Shown here piece by piece: positions 44,525 through 52,947 of a stretch of 64,000 bases of DNA (within the stretch, counting starts at the first letter, position 1; every line of letters starts with the position of its first letter). Source of the DNA: Flavobacterium sp. 90 (GTDB lineage: Bacteria > Bacteroidota > Bacteroidia > Flavobacteriales > Flavobacteriaceae); assembly GCF_004339525.1 (NCBI RefSeq), contig NZ_SMGE01000001.1, forward strand, positions 3,162,001 through 3,226,000, read 5' to 3'. The position numbers and the translations under genes are program-made. A model generated the notes under the pieces. It made no database searches. It was not told the origin of the DNA and saw nothing but the letters and a program-made list of their open reading frames with translations.

Positions 44525-44564
44525 CAAATATATTTTATTTCGATAAAAAATAGCAATATATTAG
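44525..44564 (-). promoter_or_regulatory. Promoter of the AraC gene with embedded operator-like word
   Basis: On the minus strand TTG (44556-44554) and TATATTTG (44532-44525) are 21 bases apart. The -33 element sits inside 44549-44564, whose minus-strand sequence CTAATATATTGCTATT matches 14 of 16 bases of the SusC upstream site at 49662-49677. This suggests autoregulation. Confidence 0.55.
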
Positions 44565-44590
44565 TTGGTTTTTTGCTTAAGTGCCTTATA

Positions 44591-44605
44591 TAGGGTAATA
44601 TAGTA
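44591..44605 (+). promoter_or_regulatory. Candidate AraC operator upstream of the DapA-like gene
   Basis: TAGGGTAATATAGTA matches 13 of 15 bases with the site at 60443-60457 and is close to that at 49637-49651. It ends exactly 45 bases before the -7 box at 44651, the same distance as at susC. Confidence 0.5.
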
Positions 44606-44631
44606 TTGTTTTGAGATAATTTTTACGCCTC

Positions 44632-44658
44632 TTGCTTTGTTCAATATAAATAATTTTG
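44632..44658 (+). promoter_or_regulatory. Promoter of the peptidase operon
   Basis: TTG (44632-44634), 16 bases, then TAATTTTG (44651-44658). The start near 44663 excludes the TTG at 44656 as a translation start and supports the ATG at 44680. Confidence 0.55.
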
Positions 44659-44679
44659 GTCCTAATTAAAATCGATATT

Positions 44680-45594
44680 ATGAGTATTCAATGGAAAGGC
44701 GTTATGCCGGCGGTAACCACAAAATTTACTGCAGATGATAAATTAGACTTCAGAATGTTTGAAGTAAACTTAAAAGCGCAACTAGACGCAGGTGTTGAAG
44801 GAATCATACTTGGTGGAACTTTAGGAGAAGCAAGTACACTTCTGGAAGAGGAGAAAAGAGAGTTGGTAAAAGGTACTGTGAGCATGGTTAACAATCAGGT
44901 TCCTGTAATCATGAATATTGCTGAACAAACAACTCGCGGAGCAATTTTGGCAGCTAATATTGCAGAGCAAGATGGAGCAAAAGGATTGATGATGTTGCCT
45001 CCAATGCGTTACAAAGCTTCTGATTTTGAAACTGTAACGTTTTTCTCAGAAGTGGCTAAAAACACTTCACTTCCAATAATGGTTTACAATAATCCAGTTG
45101 ATTATAAAATTGAAGTTACACTAGATATGTTCGAAGAAATCCTGAAATTCGATAATATTCAGGCGGTAAAAGAATCGACAAGAGATATTTCTAATGTAAC
45201 AAGAATGATCAACCGTTTTGGAGATCGTCTAAAAATATTATCAGGAGTCGATACATTGGCTTTAGAAAGTTTATTGATGGGATCTCACGGATGGGTTTCT
45301 GGTTTGGTAGATGCTTTCCCGAGAGAAACTGTAGCGATTTACAAGTTGGCAAAAGCTGGCCGAATTGACGAAGCGCTAAAAATATACAGATGGTTTTTGC
45401 CTTTGTTAGAATTAGATATCAATTCTTTTTTAGTTCAGAATATCAAGCTTGCAGAAGTCGCAACAGGAATTGGAACAGAAAATGTTCGTGCGCCAAGATT
45501 GCCGCTTCGTGGAGCTGAGAGAGAACAAGTTTTAGGAATTATTACCAAAGCATTGGAATCAAGACCGGAATTACCGGATTATAAAAATTTATAA
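44680..45594 (+). CDS. Dihydrodipicolinate synthase-family protein, probable pyrroline-hydroxycarboxylate deaminase
   Basis: The 304-residue TIM-barrel lyase has GGTLGE (45-50, the DapA GTTGE-type loop), Tyr136 in MVYNNP and Schiff-base Lys164 in QAVKEST. It lies next to an AraC regulator, a FAD amino-acid oxidoreductase remnant and Xaa-Pro peptidases, not lysine genes. The best fit is therefore 1-pyrroline-4-hydroxy-2-carboxylate deaminase, which converts the product of D-hydroxyproline oxidation to 2-oxoglutarate semialdehyde. That assignment is inferred from context. The next enzyme needed, an aldehyde dehydrogenase, is missing here. Confidence 0.88.
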   Translation: MSIQWKGVMPAVTTKFTADDKLDFRMFEVNLKAQLDAGVEGIILGGTLGEASTLLEEEKRELVKGTVSMVNNQVPVIMNIAEQTTRGAILAANIAEQDGAKGLMMLPPMRYKASDFETVTFFSEVAKNTSLPIMVYNNPVDYKIEVTLDMFEEILKFDNIQAVKESTRDISNVTRMINRFGDRLKILSGVDTLALESLLMGSHGWVSGLVDAFPRETVAIYKLAKAGRIDEALKIYRWFLPLLELDINSFLVQNIKLAEVATGIGTENVRAPRLPLRGAEREQVLGIITKALESRPELPDYKNL

Positions 45595-45604
45595 TCAAGG
45601 ATAG

Positions 45605-45826
45605 TACATTGATGTGTCCGAAGAGCAAGAAACCTGGTTTGGTTTCAGACCTTGTAAACCTTCTGGTTTGCCAATTATTTCGCGAGCAGAAAAAGTTGTA
45701 AATTTGACTTTCGCAACCGGACACGCCATGATGGGTTTAAGTCTTGCGCCGGCAACAGTAAAAGTTATTACTGAGATTATTTCTGGTAAAACGAATTCTG
45801 TTGCTACTAAAATGTTTCAATTATAA
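45605..45826 (+). pseudogene. Relic: C-terminal 73 residues of a DadA-like FAD oxidoreductase
   Basis: Ten bases after the DapA-like gene a frame opens following the stop codon at 45602. It reads TWFGFRPCKPSGLPIISRAE and LTFATGHAMMGLSLAPATVK, the C-terminal FAD-binding end of D-amino-acid (D-hydroxyproline) dehydrogenases. Intact members have about 400 residues; the FAD-binding N terminus is absent. A GTG at 45614 could start translation, but the product would lack cofactor and active site. The following M24 gene starts 3 bases after its stop codon, as if the original operon end had been kept. Confidence 0.88.
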
Positions 45827-45829
45827 AAG

Positions 45830-47125
45830 ATGAGATACGATTCAATTCCAGTTTCTTTGTTTGAGAATAACCGAAAAAGGTTTATCGAAAAGATGCAAAA
45901 TAATAGTTTGGCAATCCTAACTTCAAATGATGTAATGCCTAATAATGCTGATGATGTAATGGGTTTTGCACAAAATAATGATTTGTTTTATTTGTCAGGA
46001 ATTGAGCAAGACGAAACTATTTTGGTACTTTATCCAGATGCTTTTAAAGAAGAAAATCGCACTATTTTATTTGTAAAAGAAGTTACTGAAATGACTTTGA
46101 TTTGGGATGGCGATTTTTTGACCAAAGAAAAAGTTTCGACTATTTCAGGAATTAAAAATGTAAAATGGATTCATGAATTCGAAAAGACAATTCAGCTTTT
46201 TGCTTTTGAAGCAGATACAATCTATTTAGGACATAATGAGCACATTAAAAGAATAACTTCGGAAATGAATACGCGTCAGGATCGAATGATTCAATGGTGT
46301 AAACAAAAATATCCGTTGCATCAATACGAGCGTGTTGCCAAAATTACAAGAGAACTGCGACCAGTAAAATCTGTTGAAGAAATTGACTTGATGAAAAAAG
46401 CAGTTTCTATAAGTGTAAAAGGGTTTAAAGGACTTTTGAAAGCTGTAAAACCTGAGGTGAAAGAATACGAACTAGAAGCAGAATTAGCGTATCAATATAT
46501 TAAGAATGGAGGAAATCGCCATGCATTCAAACCAATTATAGCTTCGGGTAAAAATGCCTGCGCGCTTCATTATAATACCAATGATTCTGTTTGTAAGGAC
46601 GGCGAAATGGTTTTGGTCGATTTTGGTGTTTGTTATGCTAATTATAATTCAGATATTACGCGTTGTGTTCCGGTAAACGGAAAATTTTCAGCACGTCAGA
46701 AAGAAATTTACGAATCGGTTTTGTATTGTTTAAAAGAAGGATCAAAATTTTTGAAACCGGGAGTTTTGTCGAAAGATTACGAATTGCAAATGGCAAGTCT
46801 GATCGAAGCGGAATTGGTTAAGTTGAAATTAATTACGTTGGAAGAGATCGCTTCTCAAAATCCTCAAAATCCGGCTTACAAAAAATATTTCATGCACGGA
46901 ACAGCTCATTTTTTAGGGCTTGATGTTCATGATGTTGGTTTGTATTCAAAGCCTTTCGAAAAGGGAATGGTCTTAACCTGTGAACCCGGAATTTATATTC
47001 GCGAAGAAGGAATTGGCTGCCGATTAGAAAATGATTACTTACTGACAGAAGACGGAAATATCAATTTATCTGAAGAAATACCAATCGAAATTACAGAAAT
47101 AGAACAGCTAATTAACACCAAATAA
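45830..47125 (+). CDS. Xaa-Pro aminopeptidase (M24B, aminopeptidase P)
   Basis: Aminopeptidase P removes the N-terminal residue when proline is second. The 431 residues contain an AMP_N domain (about 5-130) and a pita-bread catalytic domain with the metal ligands Asp264 and Asp275 (DFGVCYANYNSD), His360 (HGTAHFLGLDVHD), Glu385 (CEPGIYI) and Glu400 (GCRLEND). There is no signal peptide, so it acts in the cytoplasm on imported peptides. It lies 3 bases from the relic and 2 bases from the DPP IV gene. Confidence 0.95.
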   Translation: MRYDSIPVSLFENNRKRFIEKMQNNSLAILTSNDVMPNNADDVMGFAQNNDLFYLSGIEQDETILVLYPDAFKEENRTILFVKEVTEMTLIWDGDFLTKEKVSTISGIKNVKWIHEFEKTIQLFAFEADTIYLGHNEHIKRITSEMNTRQDRMIQWCKQKYPLHQYERVAKITRELRPVKSVEEIDLMKKAVSISVKGFKGLLKAVKPEVKEYELEAELAYQYIKNGGNRHAFKPIIASGKNACALHYNTNDSVCKDGEMVLVDFGVCYANYNSDITRCVPVNGKFSARQKEIYESVLYCLKEGSKFLKPGVLSKDYELQMASLIEAELVKLKLITLEEIASQNPQNPAYKKYFMHGTAHFLGLDVHDVGLYSKPFEKGMVLTCEPGIYIREEGIGCRLENDYLLTEDGNINLSEEIPIEITEIEQLINTK

Positions 47126-47127
47126 AC

Positions 47128-49290
47128 ATGATTAAAAAACAATTTTTATTACTACTTTTTATTTGCTCAGGAATCTTTGCTCAAACTGGCATTGATATTA
47201 ATGAGTTAAAATGGTTGCCCAATTCACATTCTTTTTGGGTGAATTCTAATCATAATGTTTTAGTTTATGATGTTGATAAATTAAATCAAAGTACTACAGT
47301 TTTAACAGATCAACAATTAAAAAGTGCAGGTTTCAAAGGAGAAGTTGAAGATTTGGTTTGGAATCAGAATAAGACAAAAGTTCTGGTTTATACCAATTCA
47401 AAGATGGTATGGAGAGCTAAAACCAAAGGTGATTATTGGTTTTTTGATTTAGCAACCGGAAAAGGAAGAAAACTGGGAGGGAATTTAGAAGAATCCTCTT
47501 TGATGTTTGCTAAATTTTCAAATGATAACGAAAATGTTGCTTATGTTTCTAAGCATAATATTTATTTGGAGAATCTGGCTTCGGGCAAAATTACTCCTTT
47601 AACAACAGATGGAACAGATAAGGTAATCAACGGAACTTTTGACTGGGTTTATGAAGAAGAACTTGCTGCTCGCGATGGATTTCGTTGGAGTCCTGATGGA
47701 AAAAGTATTGCTTTTTGGCGTGTTGATGCTACAGAGACAAAATTCCATTTGATGATTAATAATACTGATGCTTTATATCCATTTGTAGTTCCTGTAGAAT
47801 ATCCAAAAGCGGGAGAAAAACCTTCTTCTGTAAAAATTGGTGTTATCGATATTGCTTCTTTGAAGACAAATTGGCTGGATATTCCAGGTGAACCAGATAA
47901 TAATTATTTGGTTCGTATGGAATGGGCTGCTAAAGATGCCGTAATGGTGGTTCAGTTGAATAGATATCAAAATCAGGCTTCGATCTATAATTGTAACTCA
48001 CAAACTGGAAAAGCAAATTTAATATATCAGGAAAAGTCACCGGAATGGATTGATGTTTTTGATATTTCTTCTGGGATTTACGATGGGTTTCCGTGTCAGT
48101 TTGTAGACGATGGAAAAGCTTTTTTATGGAGTTCTGATGCTGATGGCTGGATGCATGTTTATAAAATAAGCAGCGACGGAAAGAAGAAAGAGTTAGTTAC
48201 AAAAGGAAATTATGATGCGTATTATAAGGCTTATAATGATAAGACAAAATCTATTTATTACATCTCAAGTCCTAAAGATGCAACGCAAAGATATTTGTAC
48301 GAAACGAATTTAAAATCGGGGAAAACCCAAAGAGTTACTCCTGAAATATTTGAAGGAACTAATGAATATCAATTTTCGACTGATGGATCGTATGCAAAAC
48401 ACACGAATATGAATATCAATCGAAATATAAATACCCGTTTAGTTTCGTTATCCGATCATAAAAAAATATTGCCAAAAGAAGCTGATGTTTTTGTAAAACC
48501 AAACCGTAATTTTTCTTTGGAAAAGTTTAAAGTAACAACGGTTGATGGCGTTGAAATGGACGGAATTATGGCAAAACCTTTAGATTTTGATCCAGCAAAA
48601 AAATACCCATTGTTTTTTTATGTTTATGGTGAACCAATGGCTTGCGTTGCAAATGATATGCCTTATTTGAATGAATTTATTGATTTACTTATTCCGGAAG
48701 GATATATAGGAATTGCAATGGATAATAGAGGAACTCCATCTTTGAAAGGAACAAAATGGAGAAAGTCTATTTATAAAAACATGGGAATTATAAATACTCG
48801 TGATCAGGCGATGGCTGCAAAAGAAATTCTAAAATGGAATTTTATTGATGCTGACAGAGTTGCTGTTCATGGTTGGAGCGGTGGTGGAGCTGTGACGTTG
48901 AATTTAATGTTTCAATATCCTGATATTTACAAAACGGGTGTAGCTATTTCGGCAGTTACAGATCAGCATTTTTATGATAATATCTACACAGAACGTTATA
49001 TGGGATTACCAAGCGAAAACGAAGCGAATTATATTAAGGCTTCGCCGGTAACATACGCTAAGAATTTAAAAGGAAATTTACTTTACATTCATGGAACTGG
49101 TGATGACAATGTACATTACAAAAATGCAGAAGTTTTGATTAATGAATTTATAAAATATGATAGAATGTTTAATTTAATGATTTATCCAAATCGTTCACAT
49201 TCTATCTATGAAGGCGAAGGAACTACACAGCATTTAGTAGATACTTTTGTAAAATTTATATATGAGAAATCTCCTCCGGGAGCAAAATAA
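47128..49290 (+). CDS. Dipeptidyl peptidase IV (S9B)
   Basis: DPP IV releases Xaa-Pro dipeptides from peptide N termini. A signal peptide (about 1-18) indicates the periplasm or outer membrane. Residues 40-470 form the beta-propeller with DWVYEEELAARDGF, the double-glutamate motif that reads the free N terminus. The hydrolase domain has Ser584 (GWSGGGA), Asp659 (GTGDDNVH) and His691 (NRSHSI). All residues are intact. It completes the operon begun by the DapA-like gene and makes the substrates of the M24 enzymes. Confidence 0.96.
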   Translation: MIKKQFLLLLFICSGIFAQTGIDINELKWLPNSHSFWVNSNHNVLVYDVDKLNQSTTVLTDQQLKSAGFKGEVEDLVWNQNKTKVLVYTNSKMVWRAKTKGDYWFFDLATGKGRKLGGNLEESSLMFAKFSNDNENVAYVSKHNIYLENLASGKITPLTTDGTDKVINGTFDWVYEEELAARDGFRWSPDGKSIAFWRVDATETKFHLMINNTDALYPFVVPVEYPKAGEKPSSVKIGVIDIASLKTNWLDIPGEPDNNYLVRMEWAAKDAVMVVQLNRYQNQASIYNCNSQTGKANLIYQEKSPEWIDVFDISSGIYDGFPCQFVDDGKAFLWSSDADGWMHVYKISSDGKKKELVTKGNYDAYYKAYNDKTKSIYYISSPKDATQRYLYETNLKSGKTQRVTPEIFEGTNEYQFSTDGSYAKHTNMNINRNINTRLVSLSDHKKILPKEADVFVKPNRNFSLEKFKVTTVDGVEMDGIMAKPLDFDPAKKYPLFFYVYGEPMACVANDMPYLNEFIDLLIPEGYIGIAMDNRGTPSLKGTKWRKSIYKNMGIINTRDQAMAAKEILKWNFIDADRVAVHGWSGGGAVTLNLMFQYPDIYKTGVAISAVTDQHFYDNIYTERYMGLPSENEANYIKASPVTYAKNLKGNLLYIHGTGDDNVHYKNAEVLINEFIKYDRMFNLMIYPNRSHSIYEGEGTTQHLVDTFVKFIYEKSPPGAK

Positions 49291-49306
49291 AATTCACGAA
49301 TTAGAT

Positions 49307-49350
49307 TAAAAAGGGGAGAGTTTCTGTAAAAAGAAGTTGTCCCTTTTTTG
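49307..49350 (+). terminator. Terminator after the DPP IV gene
   Basis: AAAAAGGGGA and TCCCTTTTTT form an imperfect stem with a loop of about 20 bases, followed by T residues. Confidence 0.6.
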
Positions 49351-49375
49351 TTTTGAGATAAATTCAACCGCACAG

Positions 49376-49527
49376 TTCGCTAAGATTTAATTTTACTTTA
49401 TACATAGAAAACGCAAAGTTCTCAAATACAGATCAATACAATCCCGATAGCTATCGGGATTGCGGACTTTGCGCTTTTATAAAAGCTACGATTGTCTAAA
49501 TGTCTTTGCGTGCTTTGCGGTTAAAAT
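49376..49527. repeat. Intergenic TTTGCG element with CCCGATAGCTATCGGG palindrome
   Basis: In the 439-base gap before susC, an element starts with an AACCGCA word and ends with TTTGCGGTTAAA. A perfect 24-base palindrome, core CCCGATAGCTATCGGG, lies at 49439-49462. A related element with the same palindrome lies after susD at 54487-54640. Confidence 0.75.
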
Positions 49528-49636
49528 AATTGGTGCAAACAATATATTTTATATCTCTCCACCGATCATTTAAAGTTGTAAAAAGATTGATTTTTAAAGG
49601 TAGGATAATATGTGTAAAAATAACAATTATTCAATT

Positions 49637-49677
49637 AAGGATAATATAATAGGCTTTTATGGTAATATATTGCCATT
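49637..49677 (+). promoter_or_regulatory. Candidate AraC operator: two half-sites 22 bases apart
   Basis: AAGGATAATATAATA (49637-49651) and GGTAATATATTGCCATT (49661-49677) share the GGNTAATATA or GGTAATATA core; their GG steps are 22 bases apart, two helical turns. AraC-type activators often bind direct half-sites at this spacing. The first word ends 45 bases before the -7-like box at 49697. Confidence 0.5.
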
Positions 49678-49696
49678 AAAATTGTCAAAAAAGCAA

Positions 49697-49704
49697 AACA
49701 TTTG
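49697..49704 (+). promoter_or_regulatory. Probable -7 box of susC
   Basis: AACATTTG differs from TAnnTTTG at the first base and has no well-placed TTG, fitting an activator-dependent promoter 26 bases before the ATG at 49730. Confidence 0.4.
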
Positions 49705-49729
49705 CCCCTACTAATTATAAAACCATTTT

Positions 49730-52700
49730 ATGAAATTTAAGTTTTTTCAAAGAAAAACGGTGGTACTTTTTTTTGTACTGCTAGCGCAATTTGCGTTCGC
49801 ACAAGAGCGGGTTGTGTCAGGAATTGTTTCAGATAATGCAGGAATGCCTTTGCCGGGCGCGAGTGTATTGATTAGAGGAACAAAAACGGGAACTCAAACA
49901 GATTTTGACGGAAAATATTCGCTTAAAGCAAGTTCAAATTCTGTATTGATCTTTAATTATATCGGAATGAAAACTCAGGAAATAATGGCTGCAAATACTA
50001 CTGTAAATGTAGTTATGGCTGGAGGTTCAGAGCAACTTCAGGAAATTGTTGTAACGGCCTTGGGTGTTAAAAGAGAAAAGAAATCTCTGGGATATGCCAC
50101 TCAGGAAATTAAAGGCGAAGATTTGACAAAAGTAAATACTGGTAACGTAGCCAATTCAATTTCCGGGAAAATTGCCGGCGTACAAATCAGACGTAATAAT
50201 AATATTGGAGGTTCTACCAATGTAATTATTCGTGGTACAACTTCATTAACAGGTAATAATCAGGCATTATGGATTGTAGATGGTATTCCGTTAAACAATG
50301 ACAATACTAATAGTGAAGATCAAAAAAGCGGTGGTAATGTTGGTGGATATGATTACGGAAATGCTGCTGCAGATATCAATCCTGATGATATTGAAACAAT
50401 GAACGTTTTAAAAGGTTCTGCGGCTTCAGCTTTATACGGTTCAAGAGCTTCAAACGGAGTTATTTTGGTTACGCTTAAAAAAGGAAGTAAATCTAAAGGT
50501 GGTTTGGGAGTAACTTTTAGCTCTGGGATTACTATTGGTGTAGTCGATAAAAAGACATTACCGGAATATCAAAATCAATATGGCGGGGGTTATGGAGATT
50601 TTTATGGTACTGTAAATTTAGGCAGTGGTGTGCATCCTTATGCGGCAACTGATGATGCTTCCTGGGGACCAAAATTTGATCCTAATTTATTAGTTTACAA
50701 TTGGAAATCATTTTATCCTCAGTTGCCAGGTTATGGAAAAGCAACACCTTGGACAGCGGTACAGGAAAACCCAAATAGTTTTTATCAAAAGAGTGTGACG
50801 TATGTAAATAATGTTGCAGTTGCAGGATCTAATGAAAATGGTGATTTCAGATTTGGATATACAAATTATAATATGGATCAGGGAATTTTGCCTAATAGCG
50901 ATAATCGCAAGGATAATTTTAATTTATCTGCAAGTTATAATTTAAAGCCTAAAACTAAAATTTCGGCTTCAGCCAATTACTTAAAGGCGAATGCGAAAGG
51001 AATGAATGAAACTGGTTATGGTGATGGAGGAAACAATTATTTGAGCAGTATTAGACAATGGTATTCAACGAGTGTAGATTTTAAAGATTTAAGGGATGCT
51101 TATAATTTAACAGGACAAAATACAACCTGGAATGTGGCTGGTCCTAATGATTTGGCAGTTCAGTTTCATGATAATCCATACTTTCAGAGATATAATAATT
51201 ACAACAGTCTGGCTCGTGATCGTTTCTTTGGAAACGTTAATTTAACTACACAAGTAAACGACTGGTTTGATATTACTGGTAAAGGAGCTGTAGATTATTA
51301 TCACCAATTACAAGAAGAGCGCATTGCTGTAGGTTCAAAAAGAACTCCAAACGGACTTGGACAATATTCAAGATACGATAAAGATTTTAGAGAGATCAAT
51401 TTTGATTTGATCCTAAATTTTAAAACTGGTATCACCGAAGGTATAAAATTCAATGGAATGGTTGGGGCAAATTCAAGACGATCTGTTAGTAATTCAATAT
51501 ACGCCAGAACAAATGGAGGTTTGGTAGTGCCGGGAATGTATGCTTTGAATAATTCTATTGACAAAATAAACAGTCCTGACGAACGTGAGATTACACTTGG
51601 AACAAATAGTGTTTATGCTAATGCAAGTTTTAATTTCTTAGATACTTATTTCTTAGAGGGAACTTATCGCGTGGATGAATCTTCGACGTTGCCAAAAGAT
51701 AATAATGTTTATTCATACCCTTCTATTACCGGGACTTATATTTTTAGTAATCATATTAAAACGGATTGGTTGTCTTTTGGAAAATTACGTCTGAATTATG
51801 CTGAAACAGGAAATGATGCTCCTTTTGCTGTAACTACTGCAACTTATCCTAAAAGTGACAATTTTGGTGATGGCGGAATTCGTTTTTCTACAGAAAACGA
51901 TAAAAGTAATGCCAACTTAAAAAGTGAGTTGACAAAAGGTGTTGAAGCGGGTATTGAACTTAAATTGTTTAAAAACAGATTAGGTTTTGATTTTTCGTAC
52001 TATAAAACAAATACGACAAACCAAATTCTTTCTATTGAAACTCCGTCGCAAACAGGATATACAAGAGCGTGGATAAATGCCGGAGATGTTCAGAATAAAG
52101 GATTTGAAGTAACGATGAATGTAATTCCGGTAAAAACTGCAAATTTCTCATGGGAAGTAAAAGTAAACTGGTCTACAAATAAAAATGAAGTGATTTCGTT
52201 AGGAGAGGCAAACAGAATTTCGTTAGGGTCTTTTCAGGGTGTAGGTTATGTTGCTGAAGTAGGAAAACCAGTTGGACAACTTATTGGTTCCGGATTTACA
52301 TATTTAAACGGGCAAAAAGTAATTCGTGCAAACGGAAGATATTTACAAACTGCCGGAGCTACTATTGGAGATGTAAACCCAGATTGGATTGGTGGTGTAA
52401 ATAACGTTTTGACGTATAAAAACTTCACATTTAATTTCTTAATTGATGTTAAAAAAGGCGGAGATGTTTATTCATTAGATCAGCGTTTTGGACATACTAC
52501 GGGAATTTATGAAAGTACAGTAACAAATAATCATTTAGGACATCCGCAGAGAGATCCTGTTGCAAGCGGAGGAGGAATTTTATTGCCTGGCGTGAAAGAA
52601 GACGGAACTCCAAATGATAAAATTGTAAGTGTAGAAGGTGCCAATGGATATTCTTTTTATAACTCAATGCCAGAACAGCAATATGTTTATGATGCTTCTT

Positions 52701-52936
52701 ATGTAAAGTTACGTGAGGTAGGATTAAGCTACAGATTACCTTCTAAGTTTCTTGCAAAGACTTTTATGAGCAGTATAATTTTTGCTTTTAATGGATCTAA
52801 TTTATGGATCATAAGTAAAAATTTACCTTATGCAGATCCGGAAGCAGGAATGTCTTCAGGAAATCTTCAGGGTTTTCAAACAGGAGTATTACCTACATCA
52901 AAGGAGTATAACTTTAATATGAAAGTTCAATTCTAA
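49730..52936 (+). CDS. SusC/RagA-family TonB-dependent outer membrane transporter
   Basis: The 1068 residues run: signal peptide (about 1-25, FAFAQ); a carboxypeptidase-regulatory-like domain (about 28-105, SGIVSDNAGMPLPGASVLIR, then TDFDGKYSL); plug domain with NVIIRGTTSLTGNNQALWIV and the SALYGSRASNGVILVT strand; and a C-terminal barrel ending in KVQF. With its SusD partner 11 bases downstream it should import oligomers. The surrounding genes are peptidases and no glycoside hydrolase is present, so the cargo is most probably peptides. Confidence 0.97.
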   Translation: MKFKFFQRKTVVLFFVLLAQFAFAQERVVSGIVSDNAGMPLPGASVLIRGTKTGTQTDFDGKYSLKASSNSVLIFNYIGMKTQEIMAANTTVNVVMAGGSEQLQEIVVTALGVKREKKSLGYATQEIKGEDLTKVNTGNVANSISGKIAGVQIRRNNNIGGSTNVIIRGTTSLTGNNQALWIVDGIPLNNDNTNSEDQKSGGNVGGYDYGNAAADINPDDIETMNVLKGSAASALYGSRASNGVILVTLKKGSKSKGGLGVTFSSGITIGVVDKKTLPEYQNQYGGGYGDFYGTVNLGSGVHPYAATDDASWGPKFDPNLLVYNWKSFYPQLPGYGKATPWTAVQENPNSFYQKSVTYVNNVAVAGSNENGDFRFGYTNYNMDQGILPNSDNRKDNFNLSASYNLKPKTKISASANYLKANAKGMNETGYGDGGNNYLSSIRQWYSTSVDFKDLRDAYNLTGQNTTWNVAGPNDLAVQFHDNPYFQRYNNYNSLARDRFFGNVNLTTQVNDWFDITGKGAVDYYHQLQEERIAVGSKRTPNGLGQYSRYDKDFREINFDLILNFKTGITEGIKFNGMVGANSRRSVSNSIYARTNGGLVVPGMYALNNSIDKINSPDEREITLGTNSVYANASFNFLDTYFLEGTYRVDESSTLPKDNNVYSYPSITGTYIFSNHIKTDWLSFGKLRLNYAETGNDAPFAVTTATYPKSDNFGDGGIRFSTENDKSNANLKSELTKGVEAGIELKLFKNRLGFDFSYYKTNTTNQILSIETPSQTGYTRAWINAGDVQNKGFEVTMNVIPVKTANFSWEVKVNWSTNKNEVISLGEANRISLGSFQGVGYVAEVGKPVGQLIGSGFTYLNGQKVIRANGRYLQTAGATIGDVNPDWIGGVNNVLTYKNFTFNFLIDVKKGGDVYSLDQRFGHTTGIYESTVTNNHLGHPQRDPVASGGGILLPGVKEDGTPNDKIVSVEGANGYSFYNSMPEQQYVYDASYVKLREVGLSYRLPSKFLAKTFMSSIIFAFNGSNLWIISKNLPYADPEAGMSSGNLQGFQTGVLPTSKEYNFNMKVQF

Positions 52937-52947
52937 AAACAAACAAA

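Noticed and set aside
45614..45826. A 70-residue protein starting at the GTG
   Set aside because: It is wholly the C-terminal end of a much larger FAD enzyme family and lacks the cofactor-binding part, so I call it a relic.
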